Source: Diphasiastrum complanatum
Taxonomy: Eukaryota; Streptophyta; Lycopodiopsida; Lycopodiales; Lycopodiaceae
Direction of reading: 5' to 3'
Length of the DNA stretch: 64,000 bases
NCBI GenBank assembly: GCA_029204225.1
Contig: CM055103.1
Span: forward strand, 41,023,368-41,087,367
This document shows positions 25,201-37,200 of the stretch, piece after piece. Below the pieces are notes generated by a model. That model saw nothing but the letters and a program-made list of their open reading frames with translations, made no database searches and had not been told where the DNA came from. Made by a program: the position numbers and the translations under genes. Each line of letters opens with the position of its first letter. The stretch's first letter is position 1.

Positions 25201-28200
25201 TGTGAGGACCCTGTGTCAAATAGAATCAAAACATCTCTACCACAAAACTGCCCACGCATAACAATCAAAGAAGTACAAGGAAATTGATACTCGTATTGCG
25301 TCGCTTTGGATAAGTGTGGTAAAGGAACCGAATCCACTTTTCGAATCACCGACACATTTATAAGTCGTGGAGCACCAAGAGGTTCCTCTTGTGCAAGCTC
25401 TTCAATGTGCATCGGAGTAGCCTCTTTGACTTGCAGGTTATATGAGGTTCGTGAATATGTGGACTCTCCTTCCACCTATGCCCCCCTAGACATCCAAAGC
25501 AAAGATTTTCCTTCTTTGCCCGGTCTTGCAGCGATAGCATCGAAAAGTGCTGGTACCCTTGGACATTGGATGTCCCATATCACCCTTTGCCTTTCAAGGC
25601 ACCCGAACCTTTGCTCTTTTTGGCACTTTGAACCTCTTGTGGGGATTGACCCTTCCATTTCTTGAACAAACTTTTTTTCCAAGGTTGACCTCCTGTATTA
25701 GGCTTCTCAGGCTCCTTGGCCTTTTCTCCATCCTCATAGTACAGGGCCATTTGTAATGCCCTTTGGAGGCTTGGAGCCTGTTCCTTCCTCATGAAAGGCC
25801 GAAGGCTATCACACAAGCCCTCCACAAAATGGAATACTTGTAAGAACATGGGGACTTCCTCTAGTATCCGCATTAAGGCTTTCCTGTACTTATCCGCATA
25901 CTCTTGCACGGACATATTCCCTTGCTTGAGACTAGTCCAAGATTGCATGGCTTGGGTCTTCTCGTCCAAAGGTACCCAATTCTTAGTAGACATGTGTTTG
26001 AAGGATTCCTAGGTGGCAGGTACCAAATTGTCCTTCTCCACCTTCCTCCACCAACATTGGGCAGTTTCTTGCAAGCGGTAAGTAGGTTCGGCAACTCTCT
26101 GGGTGTCGTTGTCAATGCCGCATGTCTGAAAGGCTTTTTCCCACTTCTGAATCCAATTTTAAACTGCATCATGCCGCAGGATGAATAGGACCAACATAGT
26201 CAAGGACCCATTTCTCGAACGGTGCTTGCGATAAAACTGGATGTAAAATGAATCCATACTGACTGTGGTAGAGTTCCACTCAACTATAGAAGGCTGTTTT
26301 CAGGTTGGACAGGTCTGCAACTGGCTGTAGATAGGCTGTTTGCAGGTGTAGCAGGTTGTATGAGCAGCAATGAGCCTCTCAAGATAACACCGCAGCGATG
26401 GACTGTAGGAGTGATCCTCTGATGTTTTTCCAGCGATTTTGTCAGCAATCAGCTGCTGAACTGTAGTGATGGACTGTAAGGAAGGCTGTAGGACAGCGAA
26501 GGTCCAACAAATAGGTAATTTACTGATTCTCATTTAATGTATAGTGACGGACAGTGAAGCTCCTTTCTATATGTTTGTGTGATTTCCAAAACGTGGTGCT
26601 GATAGACTCCAATCTGAAACTTAACTCTAAACATAGCAAATCAAGTACACATAGATCTGAAACTTCGATCCTTATTGATTTCCTTGCATGTACATAACAT
26701 CAGAAAGCATGAAACATGCTGGCTGCCTTGTCTCCTCGCAACCTTTGTGGCATAGATTATGATGAGGGATGCCTCTCTCTCTAGGCTCACTTGTGCATAA
26801 TCCTGAAGCACCTCTGAACCGTGACCCTTCCTAATGTCGACACATGGTCAATTCCATGCACAATCGATAGTTGCCACTTGGAAATACCTTGACACATAGG
26901 CAAGTGTGTAGGTTGACATGTGTCACTCAATACACTGGACCACGTGTCCCAGTGAGCATGTGACACTTGTCATGTTTGATTGGTCAACCTTGACATGTAC
27001 CATTCATTCAGTGGACCAAGTGTCCTAATGAGCATATGACACATGCCCCATTGGCTAGTCAACTCCTTTTTAGAAGGTCACTCTAGCCACTCCTAATTAA
27101 TGACCTAGTACCCTACAACAAAGCAACATGCGACTTAGAGGCTCAGAAGCTCTAATAACAGTTTTATTTATATTTCTTACAAAGGTCACCACATGCTAGT
27201 GACTTAGCCAGTTCTATATTTACAAAAAGTACATTTGTGCATAGAACAATAAACAATCGGGATACAATGTTTCATGGGCGCGTTTCGTACGTCGTTTCAT
27301 ACGCGTTTCGAAACGCGTATGAAACGTCTAGTTCAGGTTCGAAACGGGAAATTTTTTTTAGGGTTTTTTTTTTTTTTTGAAAATGTGTTTTTGAGGGTGT
27401 TTGTGGTTTACAGATGTCATCGAAAGTCTCGTAACAAGTAGATACATCCAATTTCATGAGAATGCTCTAGAGAATGCAATTTCAAGAGGAGAAGCTGTGT
27501 ATGGTGACTATGGTCACTTTCCTCAATCAATCGATACTGTCATGGATAGGTTATTAGGTTGCAAGAATCTGTTCATACCCATTGTTAGTACATACTACAA
27601 AGCTTATGGCGCGGTTTTTGGGGTTTACAGATGTCATAGACAGTCTAGTAACAAGTAGATACATCCAATTTCATGAGAATGCTCTAGAGAAATTAGAATG
27701 CAATTTCAAGAGGAGAAGCTGTGTATGGTGATTATGGTCACTTTCCTCAGTCAATTATTGAAATTATTGATGCTATCATGGATAGGTTATTAGGTTGCGA
27801 GAATCTGTTCATGCCCATTGCCAGTACATACTACAAAGCTTATGGCGCTGTTTAAAAAAAAAACGGTTTTTTTTTTTGGTCGTTTCGAACACTGAAACGA
27901 CGTTTCGAAATGGGGTCGTTTCGTACGTCCCGTTTCGAACGCGTTTCAGCATTCGAAATGCGTTTCGAGGAAACACTGCCGGGATAGGGAGTAAAAGTTG
28001 TGACAACTTTCTTCAAGATTGCCCATTCTTCCTATGAATGTTTGATTTCCAATGTGTGCGCTACGTGTTGTCCTTCTTAATGCCTTTTACGCATAGAATA
28101 GAGAAAAGTTACGTAACATGTTCTGTCCCGTACGTATGGACGCCAAGAAACACTTAACTTTTTGTAGGGCCTATTTTGCTCATTTAGTTCAAATAACTTT

Positions 28201-31200
28201 GTTTTAGGGCTTCTTTTTCTTTGAGCAAAATCTTATCCATATGGCCCTAAAACCCTAGAGAATTGTAGCAAAGACCTTCCGAGTGTGAGCCATTGTAGTT
28301 GGGAAAATCGATTTTTTCTAGCTACAGATTTTCCTTCCATTTAACCACTTTTCTCCCAATCATTGTTTTCCAAAAGGTGCAATTTTAGGGTTTCCTAGCT
28401 ACTTTTAGATACAAATTTTCCTTGTGTGAGCCACTGTAGTTGGTATAATTCATTTTTTCCTAGTTATGGATTTCCTAACGATGAGTGTTTTTCAATGACC
28501 CTGTTTTTCTCAACCATAGTTTTCCCAAAAGGTGCAATTTATTACAGATTCAACATCATAGTTTTGTAGTTTTCACCATAGATAACATGCTTTTGAAGTG
28601 TTTTTAAAACATTAAAAAAACAAAAAAGACAAAAAACAAAGAAATACATATCAAACAAAATAACAAATAAAACTAAAAATGTTGGAATATTGTTTTGTGC
28701 ATGCCCATGGAAATATGCTTTTATTTGCCAAGTATCAGAGCCAGTTCTACGCAGGTTTTGCCATTGATTTGTGCTCAAGAAGAATCTCGACGTTTTTCGA
28801 GAAATCGGTGGAGTAAGCAATGAAGTGGGGAAAGTTCGGATTGCTCTTCCCGTTGATTTTCTTTTTTGAAGTGTAATCGGTTGTGTGGTACGTGCACTAC
28901 CAGGTATACAATCGGTTTGATTTTTAAAGCACTTCATATTGGTTTTTAGGAAGTAAATTCCGGTTTCCAATTCGCTTGTGTTGCCGATTACTTCATTGGA
29001 AGCACTTTTGCGAAAGCAACGGTATCAATATGAGGCTATGCTGTTTTTTTCCTTAAGGCTTCTTGTTCTTCTAATCGGTGATTTGGTGTTTTGTTGCTCG
29101 TCTTTTGCTTTTTATTGAGCCGGTTTTGGCTTAAATCTGTAAGAAAAAGCAGGAAAGGAGGCACACAAAAAGACTAATCACTGGCTGTGAGTGTTGGTGG
29201 CTTTTTACAGCACGGTGGTTTCTTTATGATTTACAGGTTCATGCTGGATTTTTCTACAAACTATCAGTGTTTTGCAGGTTAGTGTGAGCCAGTAAGGCCA
29301 TTCTTTGAATGGTATGGGTTACAGGAACGCCTATCATGTGATTAAGGAATGGCAACTTGCAAATCTGAGTTTTGGGCAAATTTGGGCAGCATCTACCCTA
29401 TTTTTCAGCCTCAAAGAAAGCTATTCATTGTAAATTTGTAAACAAAGCTTATGCATGTATGAAGGCAAAGCAACTGTAATAACGCCCTGAATGCATATGT
29501 AAACGGCAAGAACAGCAGTACATGAAGGCTTAATAGCTTCCTGCAAGTAATGGTTATTAAAAAATGTAAGAAAAACAGCAAATAAGCTTCCAAAACCACG
29601 CCTATTTGCGCCCACTAGTGCGCCCTGCAAACACCTGATACCTGCATGTTTTCAGAGGGAAAGTGGTGGAGGGATGGCGCGCCCCCATCCCTCATCTCGG
29701 GCGCCATACCTCTCTCTCTCTCTCTCCCTCACGGGTTCGGGCCAGTCTCTCAGCGCGCATGAAGGGAGGCTCGAGGAGCTCGTTATGGAGGGAAGAGAGA
29801 GAGGGGGGGGGAAGTGTAACTTAAGTTTTTTTGAAGTTAACTTAAGTGTGCATGGTAGGTGAAATGGGGGGTGGCTGGCTAGAGGTTAATTAATGGTTCT
29901 TTTTTCGCTTTTTGTTTCTTTGTTTTCCATGGGCATTTTTTAGTCATTACAGACTACGGAAATGCAAATGCAATTAACTTTAAGTTGAATGGTGATAATT
30001 TAAGCAATTGTGTAAACTAGATTTCTGTGCATCGATATGGTTTTCTCGACATTTTATTGCTTACAATCCATTTGCAAAAATCATTGGTATAATTTCAATA
30101 AGCACGTGGGTCTATTAAAAACTGTGTTTTTTTTGGACATTGCTTTAGTAATGAATAATTATACCTGTAATGATGATCGAGGAAAAGCGCGCATGGCCAA
30201 ACAGCCCCGAAACTTAAAATGGAAAAATTAAAAAACAAGTGGAAGAAGCAGTTTTTCGACAAGCTGGAAGTTGAGGTGTACCAACAGTCTAAGAAGAAAA
30301 AGAACAAAAGGAAGCTAGTGGTAAAAGACAAAGCATGGTTGGCAGCAATTAAAGAAAATTTGTGTTTTCTCTGCAATAAACCCGGGCATCGTGCTAAGCA
30401 GTGTCCCGAATGGAAAACTAAGTCGTGAAGTTTCATGGCAGTGGATTTACCGACATGGGAAGTCAATTTATTGAATGATTGTGATTGTACTTGTAATTTT
30501 AGTACACTTTCTTTCAAGCCTATTCAATTGTTTCGTGTGAGAGGCAAAATTTTGGTAAAGACGTAAATGTACTATTAGATTCCGGAAGTACTCACAATTT
30601 TTTGAATGCTCGACTTGTGCAGAAGCTTTGGGTGCCCACCAGGGCTAGCGATCACCGATCCGCGAAGGCTTTTGATTTAGCTTAGATATTTGTTGAGCGT
30701 TTGTTTAGACTTTACGGATTACCAAGTGATATTGTGAGCGATCGCGATCCAAGGGTTACTAGTTACTTTTGGTCAGCCTTGGTTGCTAAACTAGAGACAA
30801 CTCTGAGCTTGGGTTCTTCTGATCATCCTGAGACGGATGGTTAGACGGAAAGAACAAATCAGATGATGGAACAAATGCTACGGGCATATGTTTCCCGACG
30901 ACAATGCAATTGGGAGAAGTATCTTCCATTGATCGAGTTTGCTTATAGTAGTAGTAAGCATTCGGCTACCAGTTATAGCCCGTTTATGCTTATGTATGGT
31001 TTTGAGCCTAGATCACCCATTGCAGTAGAGACTCAAGTTTCAGAAGGTAGCAGATTTCCTACACGATATGCAGGAAATGCTATAGATTGCACGTGAAAAT
31101 GTCCAGTGTGCCCAGGATAGGGACCGACATTATGCAAATCTGAAATGATCACCGCGAGACTTTCGGGTGGGGGATTGAGTATATTTGAGAATCTCGAAGG

Positions 31201-34200
31201 ATTCTAGCGTAATGCGTACCGACAAGCATTATAAATTGTCCTCTAGGTATAGAGGACCCTATCAGATCTTGGAAAAGCTCGGATCCTTAGCTTACCAGTT
31301 GGACCTCCCGGAAGGAACTCAAGTGCACCCGGTTTTTCAGGTAAGCCGACTCAAGAAGAGTCTACGTGAAGGTGAGCATCTTGGTTACCAATTGGACCTG
31401 TTGGATGAATCATCGGGTATGTCTTGACTTGAACCCGAAAAGATCTTGGATACAAGAACTAAACGATTGAGAAATCGTATGGTTACCGAGCATATGGTTT
31501 GATGGAAGGGACGCACAGACGATGATGATTCCTGGGAGCAGTTTGTAAGCCCAATTACACCGTACATATGTAGCGTGCAAAGCCATAGGTGTAACTTGGA
31601 CGTGAAAAAGGTGACACACTGTGGATCTCATTTATGTCGCCTGAAACAAGGTCACTTCATTTGGACTAAGGAGGATTGGCCCTTCCCTAGTCGTCAAATG
31701 GTCGCTAGTCTCATGCTGATATATGACAAGAGAATAGAACACTCAAGCATATATAGGAGGAAATAATCTCTAAATGCTGATCATTCAAAGTAAGAATCTA
31801 GTGCTTCATGAAGGAGCAAGATGTATTGGAGATCATTACCTTGGTCTCTTCAGCTTCTGCATTCCCCTCTAATCCATGGGTGTGGCAAAACGTATAAAAA
31901 GTATCAATGTGCTGCTGCAACCCTTCCCTGGTTGGAGAAGCTATTTTCACATCATTTGCATATAATAAATTGCATATGAGCTTGTCTTCAAGGCAACACT
32001 CTTGACCACTATGCTTACTGGTGACTCCCTCAAGCTCGTCAATGTAGAGATTAAACAGTGTGGACGAGAGTGAGCATTGTTGCTTCACGCCAACCTTGCT
32101 AGTGACCTACTCAGATACGCCGCTAGGGGAGTCAACACATCCAACGACTCGCTCATAGAGTGTCGTGAAACTAGTATAAGGTCTTGTGACGAATGAAGAT
32201 CTTGCAGTTTTTGAATAAGCATATCATATGTTGAGGGACATAGTCAAAGGCACGTTTGAAGTCACAAAGTAGCAATAAACTTGCTCTCTTGAACTTGGCC
32301 TCCTTAAGGATTTGTAGGAATAATAACTAATGATGGGCCTCCAACCTTGTGTACTCTTTATTTGATTTCATTTGCGTAACCTAGAGCCAAGGGGTCCTAT
32401 CTATTGCTAGGTTAGCTTTAGTTATATTAAGGCAATTACCACGGGGCATAGCATTTATGTATTGGCTCTTCTCTTTCATTTGGCTAACTAATGTGTTGGA
32501 GATTCTCACACTACTCACTTACTTGGACTCTAGGCTTATCTCGATTCTCATAGTCTCTGGATCACCCTAGGACATTTTTGAGTTTCATCACATTAGCTGC
32601 AGGTAGAGATAGGGTGCTTTCAGGGAGGGCTTGTGAGGATAGGACTTTCCAGATGTGCGCGATGGGGTTTATTGAGATGGAGGAATATTTTATATTTCAG
32701 TGTGATAGGATTATGAGGCTAAAGTAGGTCTCGAGGATGAGATGGATATTCCCATTCAACATCGTACATAATAACAATGCAGACAACCTATACATCACAT
32801 GATAGGCTGCAATGGTTTGCTGCGTTGCCCACGAATCCTAGGGAGGAGAGAGCATGCAGGGGGGGCGCTTACAAGGAGGGGGGGTTCTCATTTTGAGGGC
32901 TCATTCTTGCTATTTGACTCTTGGTGAGAGTTCAGGGTGTCCTCTTGTGGATTCCTTAGGAGAGCATGGTGGTTATTGTCTTCTCTTCACATTGTATGGT
33001 TGGGTGGTTACATGTTGAAAGCTTCCTTGTTATTTGTTGATCATTGTAGGTTGGATTATTGGAGTTGTTACAAGAACCATGCTGATGACTGTGTGGAGAT
33101 CTGAAATCTGAAAAAGAAAAGAGAGATCATAACTGTTGATAAGAGAGGAGATCTGCATTGAATGGAGAAGAGAGACAACCATTGTAGGTTGAAATGGTGT
33201 ATAAGGGAAGCCTTGAAGAGGTCGCAGAAGAGAGGATCGTTTTCAGTAGGAAAGAATTGTTGGTGAATGATCAGTGTGAAGAAAGTTGAAGAGAGAATAG
33301 TTCTATTGCTGTCTTGTAAAGGAGCTGACTTCTGATTTGCATTGCAAAATAGATAACATTCAAGGAGAATGCTTGCTGAAAATATTCAGTGCTAGTTTTA
33401 GACCGGCACCGTTTGTTTACAGCCAGATCATTTTTTTAATCAGCAAATCTGATCAGGGAGGGAGTAGCAATTTCAGATATATTAAGGCTACCTCAGATCC
33501 TCCTAGAGATTGCATAGTAGGAATCAGCTGCTGGATAGCAATAACTCTGAGGGAGTAACTGGACCTAGGGCGGATGTAGGGCAAGTTGATCTTGATTTTT
33601 CAGCCCTATTGCCTACAAAGATATGCTACCCTATTGCTGACAAATCTTAAGCATTCACATGGAGAAGGGGAGGAAATGCAAAAGATTTTATGCTGATTCT
33701 GTGTATACAATGAAGGAGGAGGAGGCTCTTGCTGGAGCCTGATGGAAGGAGAGAAACCTTTCAATGACTGGTCTGAAATGCTATTTAAAATATTTCAGTT
33801 TGAACGGTTTGAATTTTTAGCTGGGCTCAGTTGATGTGTGAAGATCGTGAATCATTATTGAAATTTGATGTTTGATTATATTTTATGGTTTCTGCATATT
33901 AAGTCCTATTGATAACCTTCAGGTTTTTAACGTGATTGAACATCTCAAACCCTGCCAAGTGCTCCGAAGATATGCTATTTACAGGCGGCCTTGGGCATAC
34001 AGTAGGTAGGTCAGTAATCTGAATACCCACTGTGGAAAGGAGACGACGGGCTTGGGAATACCATGAGAAGGAATGTCCCTCTGAATGTAAGTGCCGGGAT
34101 GAGGACAAAGCTGCTACAGTATAGTGTGTGTCTCCGACCTGGACTGACTCCAATCGCTGTATGAATGTGATGATGTGGAACAAAGCCTCAATTTGAAGGG

Positions 34201-37200
34201 GGGGGCCAACAAACTCCTCCAATATAATCTGATGTGGTATAGAGGGCTTAGCCCATATCATCTAATAGAGCATATGGATCCGGAGTTGTGAGATGCGTGC
34301 CCATTCAGTGGCTGTCAGGCCAGTACTCCATGCCTCCACTGGCACAATCTCTCAAGATTTACCAATGAGGCATTGCCCTTCTACAGCCGGGAAACAGCTG
34401 CCTGTCTCATACTGAAAGTGGGACCAGAGAATATAGCACCCAAATATGTGTAGCATTCAACTACCTCAAGTGGGTGACCATCCCATAGAAGCTCCTATTG
34501 TATCATGAAAGATCTGGAAGTGTTGAACACCATAACTTTGGTCTTGACCACATTCCAACTCAGCAACATCGAACAGTGCTGGTTAGCTCAGTACAGCTCA
34601 TGACCCTCTGTTGGCTTGTTTCTTATTCACACTTTTAGTATGACTACATGTACTTGTTTCCATGCTATACGTGTTACATTTTCTAGACTCATCTATTTTC
34701 TCTTTAGCAATTCATATTCAATTGCAAGGTTGAGCATATGGATACTGAATTAGATGAAGTTTTTACTGGCTCACAGGTCCTTCAGCCTACCACTCCCAAA
34801 TGATGAGACTCTTCTGCGGCATTCGTATCTAGGCCTGTCTCAGCAAAGTCAAAGACATGCTAATGATTTATCACACAAGGTACGCTCAAGTGAAAGTGGT
34901 CATTAACCTTTTATGGATTTTTTTTATAGCGGCCTACAACGTAAATGATCAGACTCTATTATGTCTTTCGTACCTAGGCATGCTGTAGTGAAGCTGAAGA
35001 AGCCAAAACATAGGTATTTCATTCCGGACGCCATGTGGAACACGTTTTGTATGGGAAGTGGACTGTCCCTGCAGTTGATTCGGAACTCGTGCACTGTTTG
35101 TTTAAGTTTCTTCTTAAACTTTTCATGAACTGCATAGGCTACTTAATGGTGTAGATTTCGTTCATTGTCTCTGAACAATGACACTATAGTAATGTTCAGG
35201 TTAGGACTAGTGAGTTTTAGGTCTATATCGTTGTCACTTGTCCAACAACACTTGTGTGACTAGAGTTGTTCTACAAATCTGCCAAATAAGCAATGTCAAG
35301 ATTGCATTTGAGAATAGTCTATTTGTAAGTCAAGAAGCTTTGATTGACAATGTTGATGTATTGACTATCAATCTTGTTCCTCAACTAAGTGAGATTCGTT
35401 CCATACATACGGAAGGGTACGTCGATCTGGGCTTCTACAAGCCCAAGTATTTTGTTACCACGTAACTAATTATGCTGCAACATGTTCTTACATCAGTGCA
35501 CATGGTCAATTAATTTTGGAAATTAATTAGCATAAAGTAGTGCTTATGTAATATGCTGCAACATGTTCTTACATTAGTGCACATGGTCAATTAATTTTTG
35601 AAATTAATTAGCATAAAGTAGTGCTTATTTAAGAAGTTGTTTTTGCAGATATACTACCCAAGCGGTATAGATTCTTCGCCAGTTACCATTCCAAGGTCTG
35701 TTACTTCAAGTCTGTAGAGTTTTTATGTGCTTATGTATGCAGTACTAAATTGTGACTTATGGGAAGATAATTTTAAGTCTAGTGGAGAGTTTTAAGGTAC
35801 AAGGTCTCGATTCCGTACCAATTTGCTTCTGTTTATTGTGACATTGAGAACTTGTGGTGAAGCTTGGACCAGAGCTGGCACACGATTCCTTCGACCTCGG
35901 GAGTTGCAAGTGCAGCTATTTCAGAGCCATTTCTCCGGAGTGAGTCAAATTCGGTGTTCCGTACTGAAGTAGATGCTGGACGCATTCTTTCGCCCAAAGC
36001 TCCAAGTCCTGTTTCCCAATTTGACCTTCTGAATCAGCTGTTGCCCCCTCCGGTTGCTCTGCCTGTAAAAGAGTTACCCACTTCCCAGTTACACCCTTCA
36101 GATGTGGCTGATCCCTGGCCTGGCCCTGCTCGAATCTCGGAAAATGAGTTATCTCAGAGAAAGGGTCCAAAAAAATTACATATTGTAAGATCCATTTCTA
36201 TTTTTTCTTACATCAAAGTCTAATCTGATTGAAATGTGAATGTAATGGATTCATAGTGTGCTTGTTAACCTAAGGGAAAGGGTGTCACATGCTCTAGATG
36301 AAATCTGTAGTAATATCACTCTCAGTAGGTCTCCAGTTGGTTCGATGTATGTTCCTGGAAGTTGGATCTGGGGTAAGCAGGAACTAAAAAATAGTGTATT
36401 GTAATTTATTAAGTTATGAAACTTTTGAATGTGTCTTGGCTGCATTTCAGTGACTGAACTTTTCCCGTGCTACGTCTGTAAGTTGATATATCTCATCAGA
36501 GATCTTAGTGATGGGATGCATATATGTTTCATATATTTTGTAAACTGAAGATTGTGTTTGCAAACATACAATACTCCAATAATTGATTTCAAACGAGTTT
36601 CAGGCATACAGAATGATGGAAGCTTTTATGGACTTGGCTAAAGCTAACACAAAAAAGAATATTGAAACATGTGGAGTGCTGGCTGGATCCCTTGTGAGTT
36701 ATAATCCTTGTGATTTTAATAAACCTACACTTCTGGTTTACATCCATCCTCATTCATGGTTTCTTTTCTGAATTCTTGCAAACTGTATTCTACCTGCGCT
36801 ACAGAAAAAGGGTACCTTTTATGTGACTTCTCTTATCGTTCCCAAGCAAGAAGCAACATCGGACTCTGTAAGTTTGAGCCTATAAACCTTTCGTTGCTTC
36901 TCCTTTGTGTACAATAGGGGAGTTCTCTAGATACTCTTTTTCCCCTGGTTTGAGTATCAAATTGAAGCATACAAATGGGCTGAAGAAAATACCCATCTTA
37001 GAAAGGCATTCTTGGAAAGGATATGACATTTTTTTGCATCAAATTGGGGCTGTCAGATGGAATAATTTGCTCCTGTTGCCTCCTGGATGAATCTGTTTCA
37101 CTGAGTGCCCTAAGTTTTCTGTTGCAAAAGTTTAACGCGATGTGTCATATCCTGTTTTTTAGATATTTTTGTTGTGTGTATCACCCTTCAGTGTCAGACA

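Larger units (their letters stand above)
21949..28005 (-). mobile_element. Ty3/gypsy retrotransposon with both LTRs (internally deleted, interrupted)
   Basis: The two long terminal repeats are direct repeats: 21949-22613 (3' LTR, 665 bp) and 26600-28005 (5' LTR, split by a 714-bp insertion at 27265). Both read TG...CA on the minus strand. Flanking 5-mers are acttg (21944-21948) and acttt (28006-28010), a near-perfect target duplication. A polypurine tract lies beside the 3' LTR. Order on the minus strand is gag, protease, integrase, chromodomain; RT and RNase H are missing. A separate 1.4-kb block with inverted ends lies within the integrase region. The LTRs differ at many sites, so the insertion is old. 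The element lies within AMSH intron 5, antisense to the gene. Confidence 0.88.

Noticed and set aside
34980-35030. Possible AMSH exon between exons 6 and 7
   Set aside because: All frames compatible with the phase of exon 6 contain an early stop.
35238-35465. 75-codon open frame in AMSH intron 6
   Set aside because: No family motif; exon 6 and exon 7 join in phase without it.
36256-36375. Possible extra AMSH exon (a frame with LRERVSHALDEICSN)
   Set aside because: The phases do not fit the flanking exons, and exons 8 and 9 join directly to give LHIAYRMMEAF, as the family expects.
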